From the NCBI GenBank assembly GCA_902806565.1, contig CADCXA010000031.1, positions 930,001-994,000 of the forward strand: 64,000 bases of DNA, given 5' to 3'. This DNA is from Hypoxylon rubiginosum (Eukaryota; Ascomycota; Sordariomycetes; Xylariales; Hypoxylaceae). The translations under genes and the position numbers were made by a program. Shown here piece after piece: positions 41,101-51,648 of this stretch; within the stretch, counting starts at the first letter, position 1; each line of letters begins with the position of its first letter. The notes under the pieces were generated by a model, which saw nothing but the letters and a program-made list of their open reading frames with translations, searched no databases and had not been told where the DNA came from.

Positions 41101-44100
41101 TAATAAAATTAAATTAATTAAATTTTAATTTAATAACTTTAATATTAATAATATTTATTAGTTATATAAATTTTTTAAAATAAAAATTTAATAAAAACTT
41201 ATATAAAATATAAAATAAATTTATTATAAAAAAAAAAAAAGTTTTAATATTATAAACTAAAAATAATTTTAAAATTAAAGTTATAATAAATATAATATTT
41301 ACTAAAAATTAATATTTAATAAAAACATAAAATACCTATATAAATAATTTTAATATTTATAACATTAAATAAAAATTAAATAATTTATTAAATATTATTT
41401 TTTAGTTATATTATAATAGTTTTTTATTAAAAAATATAAACGCACTTTTAATGTTTTTTATAAATAATAAAAAATATTAAAAATACATTTATATTTATTT
41501 TTAAAAATTATATAACTTTTTTAAATTTATTTATATCTTTTTTTTAACTTTTTTACATTTTATAACTTTTTAAATATAACGTGTATTTAATTTTATATAA
41601 CGTTTAAATGTTTTTTTTTTTTTTTTTTTTAAATGATATTAACATATAATTTAACCGATATTAATTTTTAATTAATTTAAGTTTATTAACTTTTTTTATA
41701 TAATATTAAAAAGTTTTTTTACCTTTTTTAAACTTTAAAAGAAATCTTTTAGTTTTAATAAATCTTTTAATTTTTAAAAATTTCCTTAGTTTTATTTTCT
41801 CTAGCTTTTTATTATAAATATAATTTATTTATTAAGTTTTTATTATAATGATTATTATTATTAAATTAAAAAAATAACTATGGAAGTTAATAAATAAAAA
41901 TAAAATTAATAATAATAATAATAATAAATATATTAACTTTAATTTATATAACCAACTAACATTTAATATAACTTATTTTAACTTTTTTAAACTTAATTAA
42001 AACCTTTTTATAATTTTAAATTGAATATAAATAAACTATTTTTTAATTTTATTTTATTTATTTTAATATATTTTATATATTAACGAATATAATAATCGGT
42101 TTTTACTGGTAAATAATATAAAATTAAATAAGTTTATATAATAAGTTTTAATTAAAATTAAAAATATAAAAGTTAATATTATTATTATTTAGATAATAAT
42201 AAATAAAAATATATTTAAAGTTTTATATTTTAATATATAAACCTTATTAATAATTTAATAAGTTTTTTTAAAATAAACTATTATTTTAAATATATAATAT
42301 ATAAATTAAAACCATTGTTTTAAAGAAATTAAATTAAGTGTAACGTTAATTATTAACTATAAAAATAAGTTAAAAAAGGTTTTTTAAGTTAATTAAAATT
42401 TTAATTATTTTTAGTTATTTATATATAAATATATAATAATGTTTTATTTTTAAAATAAAATTATATTTAGTATTAAATAAAAAATAATATATTTTAACAT
42501 TATATTATTTTACTTTAATATTTAAACGGTATATATATTAACTATTATTATAATAATAATAAAAAAAAATATTCTTATTAATTAAATATATAATAAGAAT
42601 TTAAATTTAAATAATAATATTTAATTTTTATAATAATTATTATAAAACAATTAAAAGTAAATAACATATTTATAATTATTTTTATATTAATATTAACTTA
42701 TAGTATTTTACTATTAATATTTAATAAAAATATTAAACTTATAATAAAATAAAAACCTATTATTATTTTTTTTAAAAAAAAGTTAAAAAAATTAAAAATT
42801 ACTATAAATTAAATATTTATTATTGTTTTAAATATTAACAATTAAATATAAAATAAATCTTTTTTTTTTAAAATATAAAAACAAGTTAAATTATTAGTAA
42901 AAAATATTATTAAATTAATAAAATATATTATAAAAATTATACTATTTATTTATAATATTAATATTATAAATATTAGTTTATAATAACTTATTATTATATA
43001 ATTAAGCTTTATAATATTTAATAAAATCTAATTGTATTTTATAAAAAAAATATAAAAGTTATTAGTTTAAAATTAAGAGTAATTAAAAAAAATTATTAAA
43101 TTTTAATAGTTATTAACTAAACCTTTTATTTATATTAATTTTAAATTTTTAAATATATTTAAATTAATAAAATATATTTAAATTAATCTCTTTTTAAAAA
43201 CTAACAGTGTTTTAAAAAATAATATAGTTAATATATATAATTAAACTTATTTATATAAAAATTAAAAATTATTTTAAACTATTTATAAACTTTTTTATAT
43301 TTTATATAAATTTTAATAAAGTTATATATATTTATTTAATAAAATTACTATAAAAATAAATAATATATAATAATAAAAAACTAATTTTAATTAATAATAA
43401 ATTTTAATAAAATTTATATAAATATTAAAATATAATAATATATATTAATTAAAAGTGAAAAAAATAACTAAAACTAAAAAAAATATATAAAACTTTTTAA
43501 AAATAAAGTAATAAATAAAAAAATTAAATAAAAAATAAAAAAACTTAATAAATAAAAAAAAATATAATTTATATTTTTTTAATTAATGTTTTTAAAACAC
43601 GTTATAATAATATACTTTATTATAAAAAAAACAAATAAAATAAAAAGTTAGTTAAAAAAAAAACATATATTATAATTAATTATATAAATATATATTTAAA
43701 TAAATACTAAAAAAATATTATTAGTATTTTTTCTTTTAATTTTATAAGAAATAATTAATTATAATTAAACTAAAATATAAAAATAAAATATAAATATTTT
43801 TTATTTTACTTTTTATCTTATTTTTATTTTATTTTTTATTTTACTTTTATTTCATTTTAATTTATATTACTAATAAAAAAATTAAAATTTATATAAAATT
43901 TAATATTAAACTAAATGTTTTAAAGCTTTTAATTAAATTAATAATAGCTTTTAATTTTAAAAAAGAATTTTTTTTATAAAATATAAATAAGTAAAAAAAG
44001 TAATATAAATTTAAATTTACTAGCTATTAAATTATAACTAACAAATATTAAAATTAAACTTATTAAATTATAAACTTTAAAAAATAACGTTAATTATAAA

Positions 44101-46199
44101 AATAATTTTTACTAAAAAAAAATAAGTTTTTATAGCTTATTTAAATCTTATACTAAGGAAAAAATTTAACTTTTTTTTAAAAAAAGTATATTTTTAATAA
44201 ATAAAATAATTAAAATAAGATTGGTTTTAATAAAAAAAAAATTAAAGGATTTTTTAAAAAGATTTTTAAAATAATATATATTATTTATTATAAGCTAGTA
44301 ATATTTAATATTAATTAAAATTATAATTAAATAAAGTAACTATTTATATTAAATAATATATATTAATTATTATTACTTAAACCTTAATTTAAACCTTAAT
44401 AAATAAATTAAAAATATTAAATTATTTAATTTAATAGCTTTTAATATAATATTAATATTTTTTTATAAAATAATATTTTTATCGCTTTAAAAAAATTTAA
44501 TAAATACTTTAATTTAACTTTTTAATACTTAATTAAGTTTTTTTTATTATTGTTATTCTTAGTTTAATAATAAAAATAATATATATTTTTTTAAGGATTA
44601 AAAATTTTAAAATTTTTAATAAATTTTATTTATTAATATAATTAATAAACTTTATTAAACTTATTTAAAAAAAAATTATAATATAAAAATATATTTTTAT
44701 TTTATAAAATAAATTACTAAAAAAAAAACATATTATTATATTAATTATATATATAATAATATTTATAATAAAAAAAAAGAAATTTTTAATTTTAATATAT
44801 ATTATTTAAAACCTTAAAATTCTTAAAAAGCTTGTTTATACGATAAATAAAACACCTTATAATAAATATATTTAATTAAGTTATAATAAAAGTAAAAAAA
44901 GGAAAAAATCTAAAAAGAAATAAGGTAAATAAATAATAGAAAATAAAGAAAAAGTAAATGAAAAAAAAAACAAAAAAATATAATAATTAAAAGAAAAAAA
45001 AAAAAAAAGAAAAATAAAAACATATAAAAATAAAAAATAAAAATAGTTTTTTTTTATATATATATATATAAACACGGATATATTATTTTATAGTTATATA
45101 TATAAATTAATATTTATTATTTATTTTTATTAAAATATATATTTTAAAATTATATAATTATAAGTTATAATAACTATAAATAGCTATTTAATATTTAATT
45201 TCTTTTAATTATATTTTTTTTTTATAGTTTTAACGGTTATAAAAAGTATTTATTTTTATTTAAATAATTTTTTTTAAGGTTATAATAATAAAAACTTAAT
45301 ATAAAAAAGCTTATTTAATTTAATTTATTTATATAAAAAAATATCTAAAAGTTAAATAACTATAAATTAATTAAATAATTAAATATTAAATATATATAAA
45401 TTAATATATAAAACCGTAACTTTTATACTTTAATTTTAAAATAACTAAGTTTTTTTATAAGCTTTTTTTATAAACTAATAAAAATTAAAAATTAAATAAT
45501 AAATCCTAGTAATTATTTATAAATATAAATTATATTTATTTTATAATTTATATATAGTTATTTATAATATTTTTAATATATTATTTTAAATTAAAATTAC
45601 TATATTTTTTTATAAATCTTTTTTATAAATAAAAAAAAGTTATAAATTAATTAGTTTTATAAAAACTTTAATAATAAATAATAAGTTTTTATAATTATAT
45701 TTAACTAAAAATCATTTAATTATATTTTTAATATATAAATATTTTATAACCTCGCTTTTTTTTTAAAGGTTAATTTTAAATATTTAATTATATATAAAAC
45801 TATATTTTAAGTTATATTTTCTAGGTTTTTTATTTTTTTTTTTATTATATTTAATTTTATATTAATTATATTTATATATATAAATAAAAGATTTTTTATA
45901 AAATTAAAAGATTTTTATTAAAACTAAATAAAAAACTTAATAATTAATATTATTAAATAAAATTTATTTTATATAAATTTTTAATATTAATTATATTATA
46001 ATTAAATAAAAAGTAATAAAATAAAATAATAAAAAATAAAATTAAAAAATGTGGTATAATTAAAATTTTAATTAACTATTAAAATTATAATAATAACTTA
46101 TAAAATAAAAAAAAATTAATATATAGTTTATAAATATATTAATTAATATTAAAAAAATATATATTTATTTATTTTTTTTATAATATAATAACTATTTAA

Positions 46200-46462
46200 T
46201 TATTATTAAATTATAATTAAAATATTATTAAGTTATTATTAAGTTATTATTAAACTATTATTAAATTATTATTAAATTATTATTAAGTTATTATTAAATT
46301 ATTATTAAATTATTATTAAATTATTATTAAATTATTATTAAGTAATTATTAAGTTATTATTAAATTATTATTAAACTATTATTTAATTATTATTAAATTA
46401 TTATTTAGTTATTATTAAGTTATTATTCGACTATTAATAAACTATTATTAAGTTATTATTAA
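46200..46462 (+). repeat. right subterminal 11-bp tandem array
   Basis: More than 20 units of the form aaattattatt or aagttattatt run with an 11-bp period and a few insertions, about 90-350 bp inside the right terminal repeat. The left end has the shorter, mirror-image equivalent. Confidence 0.7.
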
Positions 46463-46550
46463 ACTAAAAATATATTATAATTAAATTATTATTATAATTA
46501 ATAATTTTTATTTTAATTTTCTTATTATATTTTATATATTATTATTAATT

Positions 46551-46741
46551 TATATATTTTTTATAATTTAAATTAATAAAGTATATTAATTTATTAAAAA
46601 CCTAATGTATTTATATAATGTAGGAGTTATATATATTATAATTTTAGCTTATTTTACAGGTTTGGCAGGTTTGGCGGATTTGGCGGACTTGGCACTTTTG
46701 TCACTTTGGCGGTTTTTTGTAAACCGCTAACGGTCAATTGC
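46551..46741 (-). repeat. right inverted terminal repeat with 9-bp iterated motif
   Basis: Six consecutive 9-bp units occupy 46659-46712: GGTTTGGCA, GGTTTGGCG, GATTTGGCG, GACTTGGCA, CTTTTGTCA and CTTTGGCGG. They are followed by a tip ending caattgc at 46741. Towards the inside the repeat becomes AT-rich and matches 17743-17934 in reverse complement. This is the least mutated of the three termini in the window. Confidence 0.85.
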
Positions 46742-46929
46742 GCCACGGTCTAGATCGTGTAGACATTACGTTATACGAGCCATGCGATTATCGCGGACCT
46801 TGATCCCGCTTTTGTCCATATATGCACATATCTAAAAGGGACCTAAATGCCGGATATAAGTAACACGATGGTATTTTCTTTTTCTTTTCTCTTTAATTCT
46901 CATACGATTTTCCCGCTTTACGAAAACAC

Positions 46930-47447
46930 CTAGACGCTGTAAGGACCTAGCGCTTTCGAGAGCTGATTAAGCTCGTCGGCCGTTAGATGCTTATAAGACA
47001 GGCAAGCTGAGCCACAGGGCGTCACCGAAGGGCCACCGCCACCGCAAACGCCATCGAGCACAGCAGCCAAGTCCATGCACGTGGCGGGAACATCATCGAA
47101 ACGGGCCTCTGTATGTGGTTGTTAGTCCATGACGAAGACTAGCTCATAGAAAGGAGGAGCAGGGGAGCAGGCGTACCGCCTTGGGTCGGGATGGACGTCT
47201 TTACCGTCACACTCCTCAGGTCGTGCTGACACATGTCGAAGTTGTACTGCGGCACGTTGCAGGGGCCGACGTCGGTGCGGCGGTCGTGGCCCAAGACGCT
47301 ACTGTTGGCGTGCGAGAGGATTGAGGTAGCGTCGGCGACGGAACGTCCGCACTTGTGGAGCGCGTAGCAGTTCACGACGGCGCCGGTAGCCGAGAGAGCG
47401 CCACCGACGATCACGGGAATTGCGGGGATGAGTGCTACGAGAGGCAT
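46930..47447 (-). CDS. small cysteine-rich protein, candidate secreted
   Basis: Two exons on the minus strand, 47447-47177 and 47108-46930, with a 68-bp intron (GTACGC...CAG, phase 1), give 149 residues. Of the acceptor choices, only the one leaving exon 2 at 47108 keeps the frame open to a TAG. The N-terminus (MPLVALIPAIPVIVGGALSA) is hydrophobic and could be a signal peptide or a membrane segment, but it lacks the usual positive start. There are eight cysteines, at 27, 33, 63, 73, 101, 112, 122 and 126, an even number suited to disulphides. No family is recognised. The stop lies about 190 bp from the terminal repeat of the 29-kb block, so the gene sits right at the heterochromatin border. 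A TATAAAT box lies about 150 bp before the ATG. Confidence 0.68.
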
Positions 47448-48197
47448 TGTTGAGCTATGGAAACAGTGCGTAGGAGGTCTTTGTAACCGTGGGACTCGCG
47501 AAAGAAAAGCTAGCTATTGAGATAAGGTGCTTGACTCGGGATGCTGATGGTTGTAGGGATATGGATGTGAAGGCTCTGGCGAAGGGGTGCCTTGATTTAT
47601 AGATGATTAAAAAGTCGAGAGGCTCAGTTACGCCTCATGTCTCGTAGGGATCAGCAGTCTTTTTTTTTGGCAACCATACTAGCATTCCATCAGCAAGACC
47701 GCTCCTACTCATCTCGTAGGTACAGATCATCGCGACTTTTCGCCCGGAGCTGGTAGTCGCAAATCCATGTAACCCTCACAAAGTAATACCATTTGGATCA
47801 GTACAGCCTCGGGAGCGACATACATATGTTTCAAGATCCCGGACGCGCCGTTGACGTGCTTTCCCGTTGTGAGAGCTCTGGCAGGACACAACCTGCGTCT
47901 CAGCTGAGCAGCCTCTCTGGTTATACTTTAGCCGTTTAGTTTTCCGAGTCGTATATGGTAACCCATCTTAAGATGATGGCTTAGAAGTAGTAGTAGCCTA
48001 GAGCAACTAGTGTCGTACGGCTTTTTTGTAAGGTTGGATGCGCATCACCCATTGTGCCCCCTGATATGTCGACCGAGATAGAGATACGCTATAAGAAGCG
48101 GTTAATGAAACGATGACTAGAAAGCATTTTCTAGTCAGCCTCTCATGCTCGAACTTGCAATTAAAGGAAGTTTATACTCGGCCTATCTATCTGAGTC
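47448..48197. other. intergenic region, divergent promoters
   Basis: This is the spacer between the minus-strand cysteine-rich gene and the plus-strand acyltransferase gene, so it should hold both promoters. A frame at 48113-48544 on the plus strand is an out-of-frame overlap of the acyltransferase and is not a gene. Nothing else is recognised. Confidence 0.5.
47595..47601 (-). promoter_or_regulatory. TATA box of the cysteine-rich gene
   Basis: TATAAAT on the minus strand, about 150 bp upstream of the ATG at 47447. A TATA word at a similar distance is found before the secreted-type genes starting at 61470 and 63229. Confidence 0.45.
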
Positions 48198-49331
48198 ATG
48201 GACCAACTCATTATTGCCAAGCCGTTTCTTTTCTTTCTTTTGGCGACCTTTTTTTTCTATCATGCCATCCAACAACCAAGATTCAGACTCAAGCGGCACG
48301 TCCTAGCCGGCCTCCACTTACTTTGTATTGCAATCTCTCTCCAGGACGATCCTATTGTTCTATTCTTCTATCCCGTGATCGCAATCCCTTTCGTCATCGG
48401 TCTTACCGTCCACACCGCTTCACTTCTTCTTGTAGATCAGTGCACCCTAGACCTACGCTCGCTCGCACCTTGTCAGCGGCTGAGGGCCTTCACGCGCACT
48501 TGGACCAACATCCGCCGACTACGCCTGGGCGAACATGCTTCTAGTCCCGGGTCAGTCGACGGGAGATCAACCGGGCTTCTTTCATTTACCCTCTACCGAG
48601 CTCTCCAGGTCCTGATTCTCTGGACGGCGAGTAATGGCGTCGAAAAACATTTCCCCCTCGCGCTTCTTCGCCTCGGCGTCCGGGCTCAAGATTTTGCCCC
48701 TGAGAAGCAGGGCATCGTGCCGCCGGCGACATCGCACGATCTCCTCCTCAGGCTTCTTATATCTGTGCACTGGATCTGGCACAACTATTGCGAACTAAGC
48801 ATGTGGCACAACACCCTCGCGATTGCATGCGTAGCCGTCCTTCGGTGGGACCGTCCCTCCGAGTGGCCTCCCCTATTCGGTGAGGTCTTCGAAGCGTACT
48901 CGCTCCGCCGCTTTTGGGGCATATTTTGGCAGCGGCTGCACGTGGCGCCGTTCGCAGCGTGCACCCCAGCGTTTGTTTCCCGGGTCCGGGCACTCCGGGC
49001 GTTATGGATCTTCCTGCTCTCGGCCGTATGCCACGCCGTCGCGAATTGGGTCCTGCACCGCGTAAACACGGTCAAGGAGGACGTGTGGTTCTTTGGGGTT
49101 AACTACGCGGTATGTCTCGTTGAGACAGCCGCGTTAGCCGTTGTTCATCATGAGACAGGGTTCACAGGGCTGAGGGTGTTCGACAAATGGTTCATCGTGA
49201 GTGAACGCGCGGCTCGACTGCTGGGGTATCTATGGGTGTCGGTCTTCTTCTTGTGTACGGTTCCTGGGTGGCAGTATCCTCTCGTGTATCAAAGCCTGGA
49301 TCATAACCTGGATCACAGCCTGGACATGTAG
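48198..49331 (+). CDS. wax-synthase-like membrane O-acyltransferase (MBOAT, TRI7 type)
   Basis: A single exon of 377 residues. It is strongly hydrophobic, with about seven or eight membrane segments (for example 8-22, 38-48, 54-78, 182-216 and 265-285). The diagnostic stretch is WPPLFGEVFEAYSLRRFWGI (223-242) followed by FWQRLH, which is the wax-synthase domain signature in fungal O-acetyltransferases such as TRI7. A histidine in LLSAVCHAV (H279) fits the conserved MBOAT catalytic His. The family moves an acyl group, often acetyl, from CoA to a hydroxyl of a lipid, terpenoid or other secondary metabolite at the endoplasmic reticulum. No core biosynthetic gene lies in this window, so the acceptor cannot be inferred. 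Confidence 0.82.
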   Translation: MDQLIIAKPFLFFLLATFFFYHAIQQPRFRLKRHVLAGLHLLCIAISLQDDPIVLFFYPVIAIPFVIGLTVHTASLLLVDQCTLDLRSLAPCQRLRAFTRTWTNIRRLRLGEHASSPGSVDGRSTGLLSFTLYRALQVLILWTASNGVEKHFPLALLRLGVRAQDFAPEKQGIVPPATSHDLLLRLLISVHWIWHNYCELSMWHNTLAIACVAVLRWDRPSEWPPLFGEVFEAYSLRRFWGIFWQRLHVAPFAACTPAFVSRVRALRALWIFLLSAVCHAVANWVLHRVNTVKEDVWFFGVNYAVCLVETAALAVVHHETGFTGLRVFDKWFIVSERAARLLGYLWVSVFFLCTVPGWQYPLVYQSLDHNLDHSLDM

Positions 49332-49646
49332 GCTAAGTAGTACCACCTATCCTAGGCTTCGATCAAGTTGTTTGTATACGGTGCAGTGGACAGGTACAGT
49401 AGACAGGTAACCGAGAAGAAAGTAGGTGTGACGTAATTGTCAAACCTGCTCGCCGTTTTTGTGACATGTTTGCAGCACCTAGAAAGCAGGTGCAACCCGG
49501 CAACTTTGGTGGATTTTGTTCAGCGGTCAGCCCTCCTGCCCTCTAGCCAACTATCCAACTTACATGTATGTACCCAATATTACTAGTAACCAGCACATTT
49601 GCATCGCACCTACTTTCCCACCTTTCCATCGTCCAAAACTCTCACC
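49332..49646. other. short intergenic region
   Basis: This is the spacer and promoter between the acyltransferase and the PPxY-protein gene. It is CT- and CA-rich near the start codon. No feature is recognised beyond that. Confidence 0.4.
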
Positions 49647-50486
49647 ATGTCAGCCCAAGCCGCAGCCCAAGCCGAGACTCCCGATCTCCCGCCGTCTTAC
49701 AGCGAGGCCGCCTCTGCGTCTCCCGATCCCGCCAATGAGACCCTCGAGCCGATAATCTTGGTCCTCGCGGGCCAGACCATCCACGCCGAGACGGCATCCA
49801 CCGCCCCGCTGTACCACCTCGACCGCGGCATCGAGTCGCTGTCCCGCGCGACATTCAAGGTCACGCTCGAGCGCGTCGAGCGCGCCGTGCGCACGAGCCC
49901 CGAGAACGAGCCCTCCCTGCGCGACTACCGCCGCCACGTGTACACGCTCGAGCAGACCTGGACGACCCCGCTCTACACGCTCCCCTCGAGCTGCCCGCGC
50001 TTCTTCGCCCGCGCCGTCTCCCGGCGCGCCCTGGGCCACGTCGGCCTCAAGAAGGCGGGGCTCCTGCGCTCCGCGGTCAAGGCGCTGCCGGTCGACGTCG
50101 CCGGCCGGGGCAACGAGCTCGGCGTGCCGGGGTTCGTCAGGGACGCGCGGCCGCTGTTCGAGCTGCGCAGGAAGGACGGCCGGTGGGAGTGGGCCGGCCG
50201 GGACGGCGGCGCGGTCGCGGTCGAGGACGACGGCGAGGGCACGCACCGGCTGATCGTGACGGCGCCGCTGCTGCGGGAGACGCTGGACGCGCTGGTCGCG
50301 CTGTGGTGCTGCCGGCTATGGGAGTCGTCTGCAGAGCGTGCGGAGGACCTGCCTCAGGGGATGGATGGAGGTGAGTCTACATTGTGCCTTATAATAAGAG
50401 AGTGATGCTAATACCTCGCAGTTAGACGCAGGCTCCGACAGGGAAAAGAGGCCGGCGCGGCTGGTCTTGGAGGTTGGGTCATCTAA
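49647..50486 (+). CDS. PPxY-motif protein of unknown function
   Basis: Exon 1 (49647-50370) and a short exon 2 (50422-50486), joined by a 51-bp intron (GTGAGT...CAG, phase 1), give 262 residues. The second exon adds a basic, glycine-rich end (VRRRLRQGKEAGAAGLGGWVI). Without splicing the frame would end at 50405. The N-terminus contains DLPPSYSEA, a PPxY motif (residues 15-18) of the kind bound by WW domains of Rsp5/Nedd4-type ubiquitin ligases and arrestin-like adaptors. The rest is a mixed alpha/beta chain with YHLDRGIESL and LWCCRLWESS and no recognised domain or signal peptide. ATG 49647, in the context ctcaccATG, is chosen as start. I recall similar uncharacterised fungal proteins with this motif at the front, but name no family. 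Confidence 0.72.
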
Positions 50487-51648
50487 ACTAGGAGTTGCCG
50501 TGCATCGAGCCAGTCTAGACTGAAGCCCGGGCTGGGAATGGAGACCACCAGGCGTGGACTTCGGGATTAGATCGTGTGAACTACCCGATTACTTACTAAC
50601 CTACCTAAGTCCTAAGCCACACGAGTTCCGTTGAGGGGTTAAGCCACCTAAGATAATATTCTCGCGTAGACTACCAGTAGCGTTAAATTAAAGGAAGTTT
50701 TAGCGATTTATTACCACCTGCAATCGAGAAATGTAGCCCCTTTTGACCTTTCCCCTGCGGCTGAATACATCCTAGAAGTTAACATTAATGCTATTTTTAG
50801 TACTATTGTCAGTACTAAAAATAGCTCCTGTGTCAACTAGAAAGAGTAGCGCCCAGCCCCTATCGACCTGCTTGCTAATCTCGATGGTCTCAATGATCTC
50901 GATGGTTTTGTGTTCATGTTAAGAACTTACAAACACGGTGAGTGAAAGTGCTTATGTCATTTCTACTATAGATTTTCGACTGAAAGCAGCCGCTTAGTTG
51001 GTACCTTACTAATAGCCTAAAGCATTTCAATAAATTCTTTTCATAAGTCAATCGCCCTGTTAGCTTTCTTTTCTCTCGTATCCAACCCAATGGTATAACT
51101 TGGTCTGGTATAACTCTGAAAGATCGCCTCTAGCTGACACACCACTGTAGACACAAGCGCGTGCTCTTAGATTAGAGCGGTTTGTAATATTCAAATATTG
51201 ATTATGAGAGAATTATCTTGTATGATTATAATGAATTTGTCGAAGGGCATCGGTTTTCTTTTCAATTCCTGTGTGGTTTGCTCAGATGCGCATTTTCATT
51301 CCTGCCATCTAAGCAAAACTGTGCAATATTATTAATAGACATGAAACTAACTACATTACAAAAACTATTGAATGACCGTACACGGGAATACAACGATAGG
51401 GTACTCGGCGCCACACCGGTCGTATATGCGGGCACCTATCACCTACCATACAGTCAGCAAGCTCAGCTGGACAGCCGGCGTTTCGTTAGCACGAAATAGG
51501 AAGGACAGAGCCGAGAAGGGAAGCATCACCTACCACTTTAATTAAACGGACGCCAATATCATAAATACGATGTCCTCATTGAAACAACTGAGCACCCATC
51601 ACCTCTTCTTAGCAATCCGCTAGGACAACTCCATGTTCTAAAGCTGTG
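50487..51648. other. intergenic region containing a perfect hairpin
   Basis: No gene is supported. The frame at 51218-51499 has no recognisable domain. The one notable structure is the inverted repeat at 50790-50825, listed separately. Confidence 0.5.
50790..50825. repeat. perfect inverted repeat, 15-bp arms, 6-bp loop
   Basis: The arms are GCTATTTTTAGTACT (50790-50804) and AGTACTAAAAATAGC (50811-50825), around ATTGTC. The repeat is perfect over 15 bp, which is unlikely by chance in this non-AT-rich DNA. It lies about 300 bp downstream of the PPxY gene and could be a palindromic protein-binding site or the remnant of a small element. Confidence 0.75.

Larger units (their letters stand above)
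17743..46741. mobile_element. 29-kb RIP-degraded block bounded by inverted terminal repeats
   Basis: From about 17.86 to 46.64 kb the sequence is almost pure A/T, stop codons crowd every frame, and no coding frame is convincing. Its ends are inverted repeats of each other, and the left 2.5 kb also has an inverted colinear partner at 1-2531. This shows that the block starts with a dispersed repeat that RIP has mutated. The inside contains several tandem arrays (listed separately), so it may be one large element or nested ones. No transposase, integrase or polymerase can be read. No clear target duplication is seen: the outside bases are gccgtgta on the left and gccacggt on the right. A role as a centromere or other heterochromatin is possible. 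Confidence 0.75.

Noticed and set aside
17743..46741. Interpretation as a mitochondrial insertion because of the very low GC
   Set aside because: No rRNA, tRNA or respiratory-gene frames are visible with either genetic code reading I tried by eye, and the ends are inverted repeats showing RIP transitions.
17743..46741. CRISPR array or prokaryotic feature among the short repeats
   Set aside because: The repeats are contiguous AT-rich units without spacers, in a eukaryotic genome with introns.
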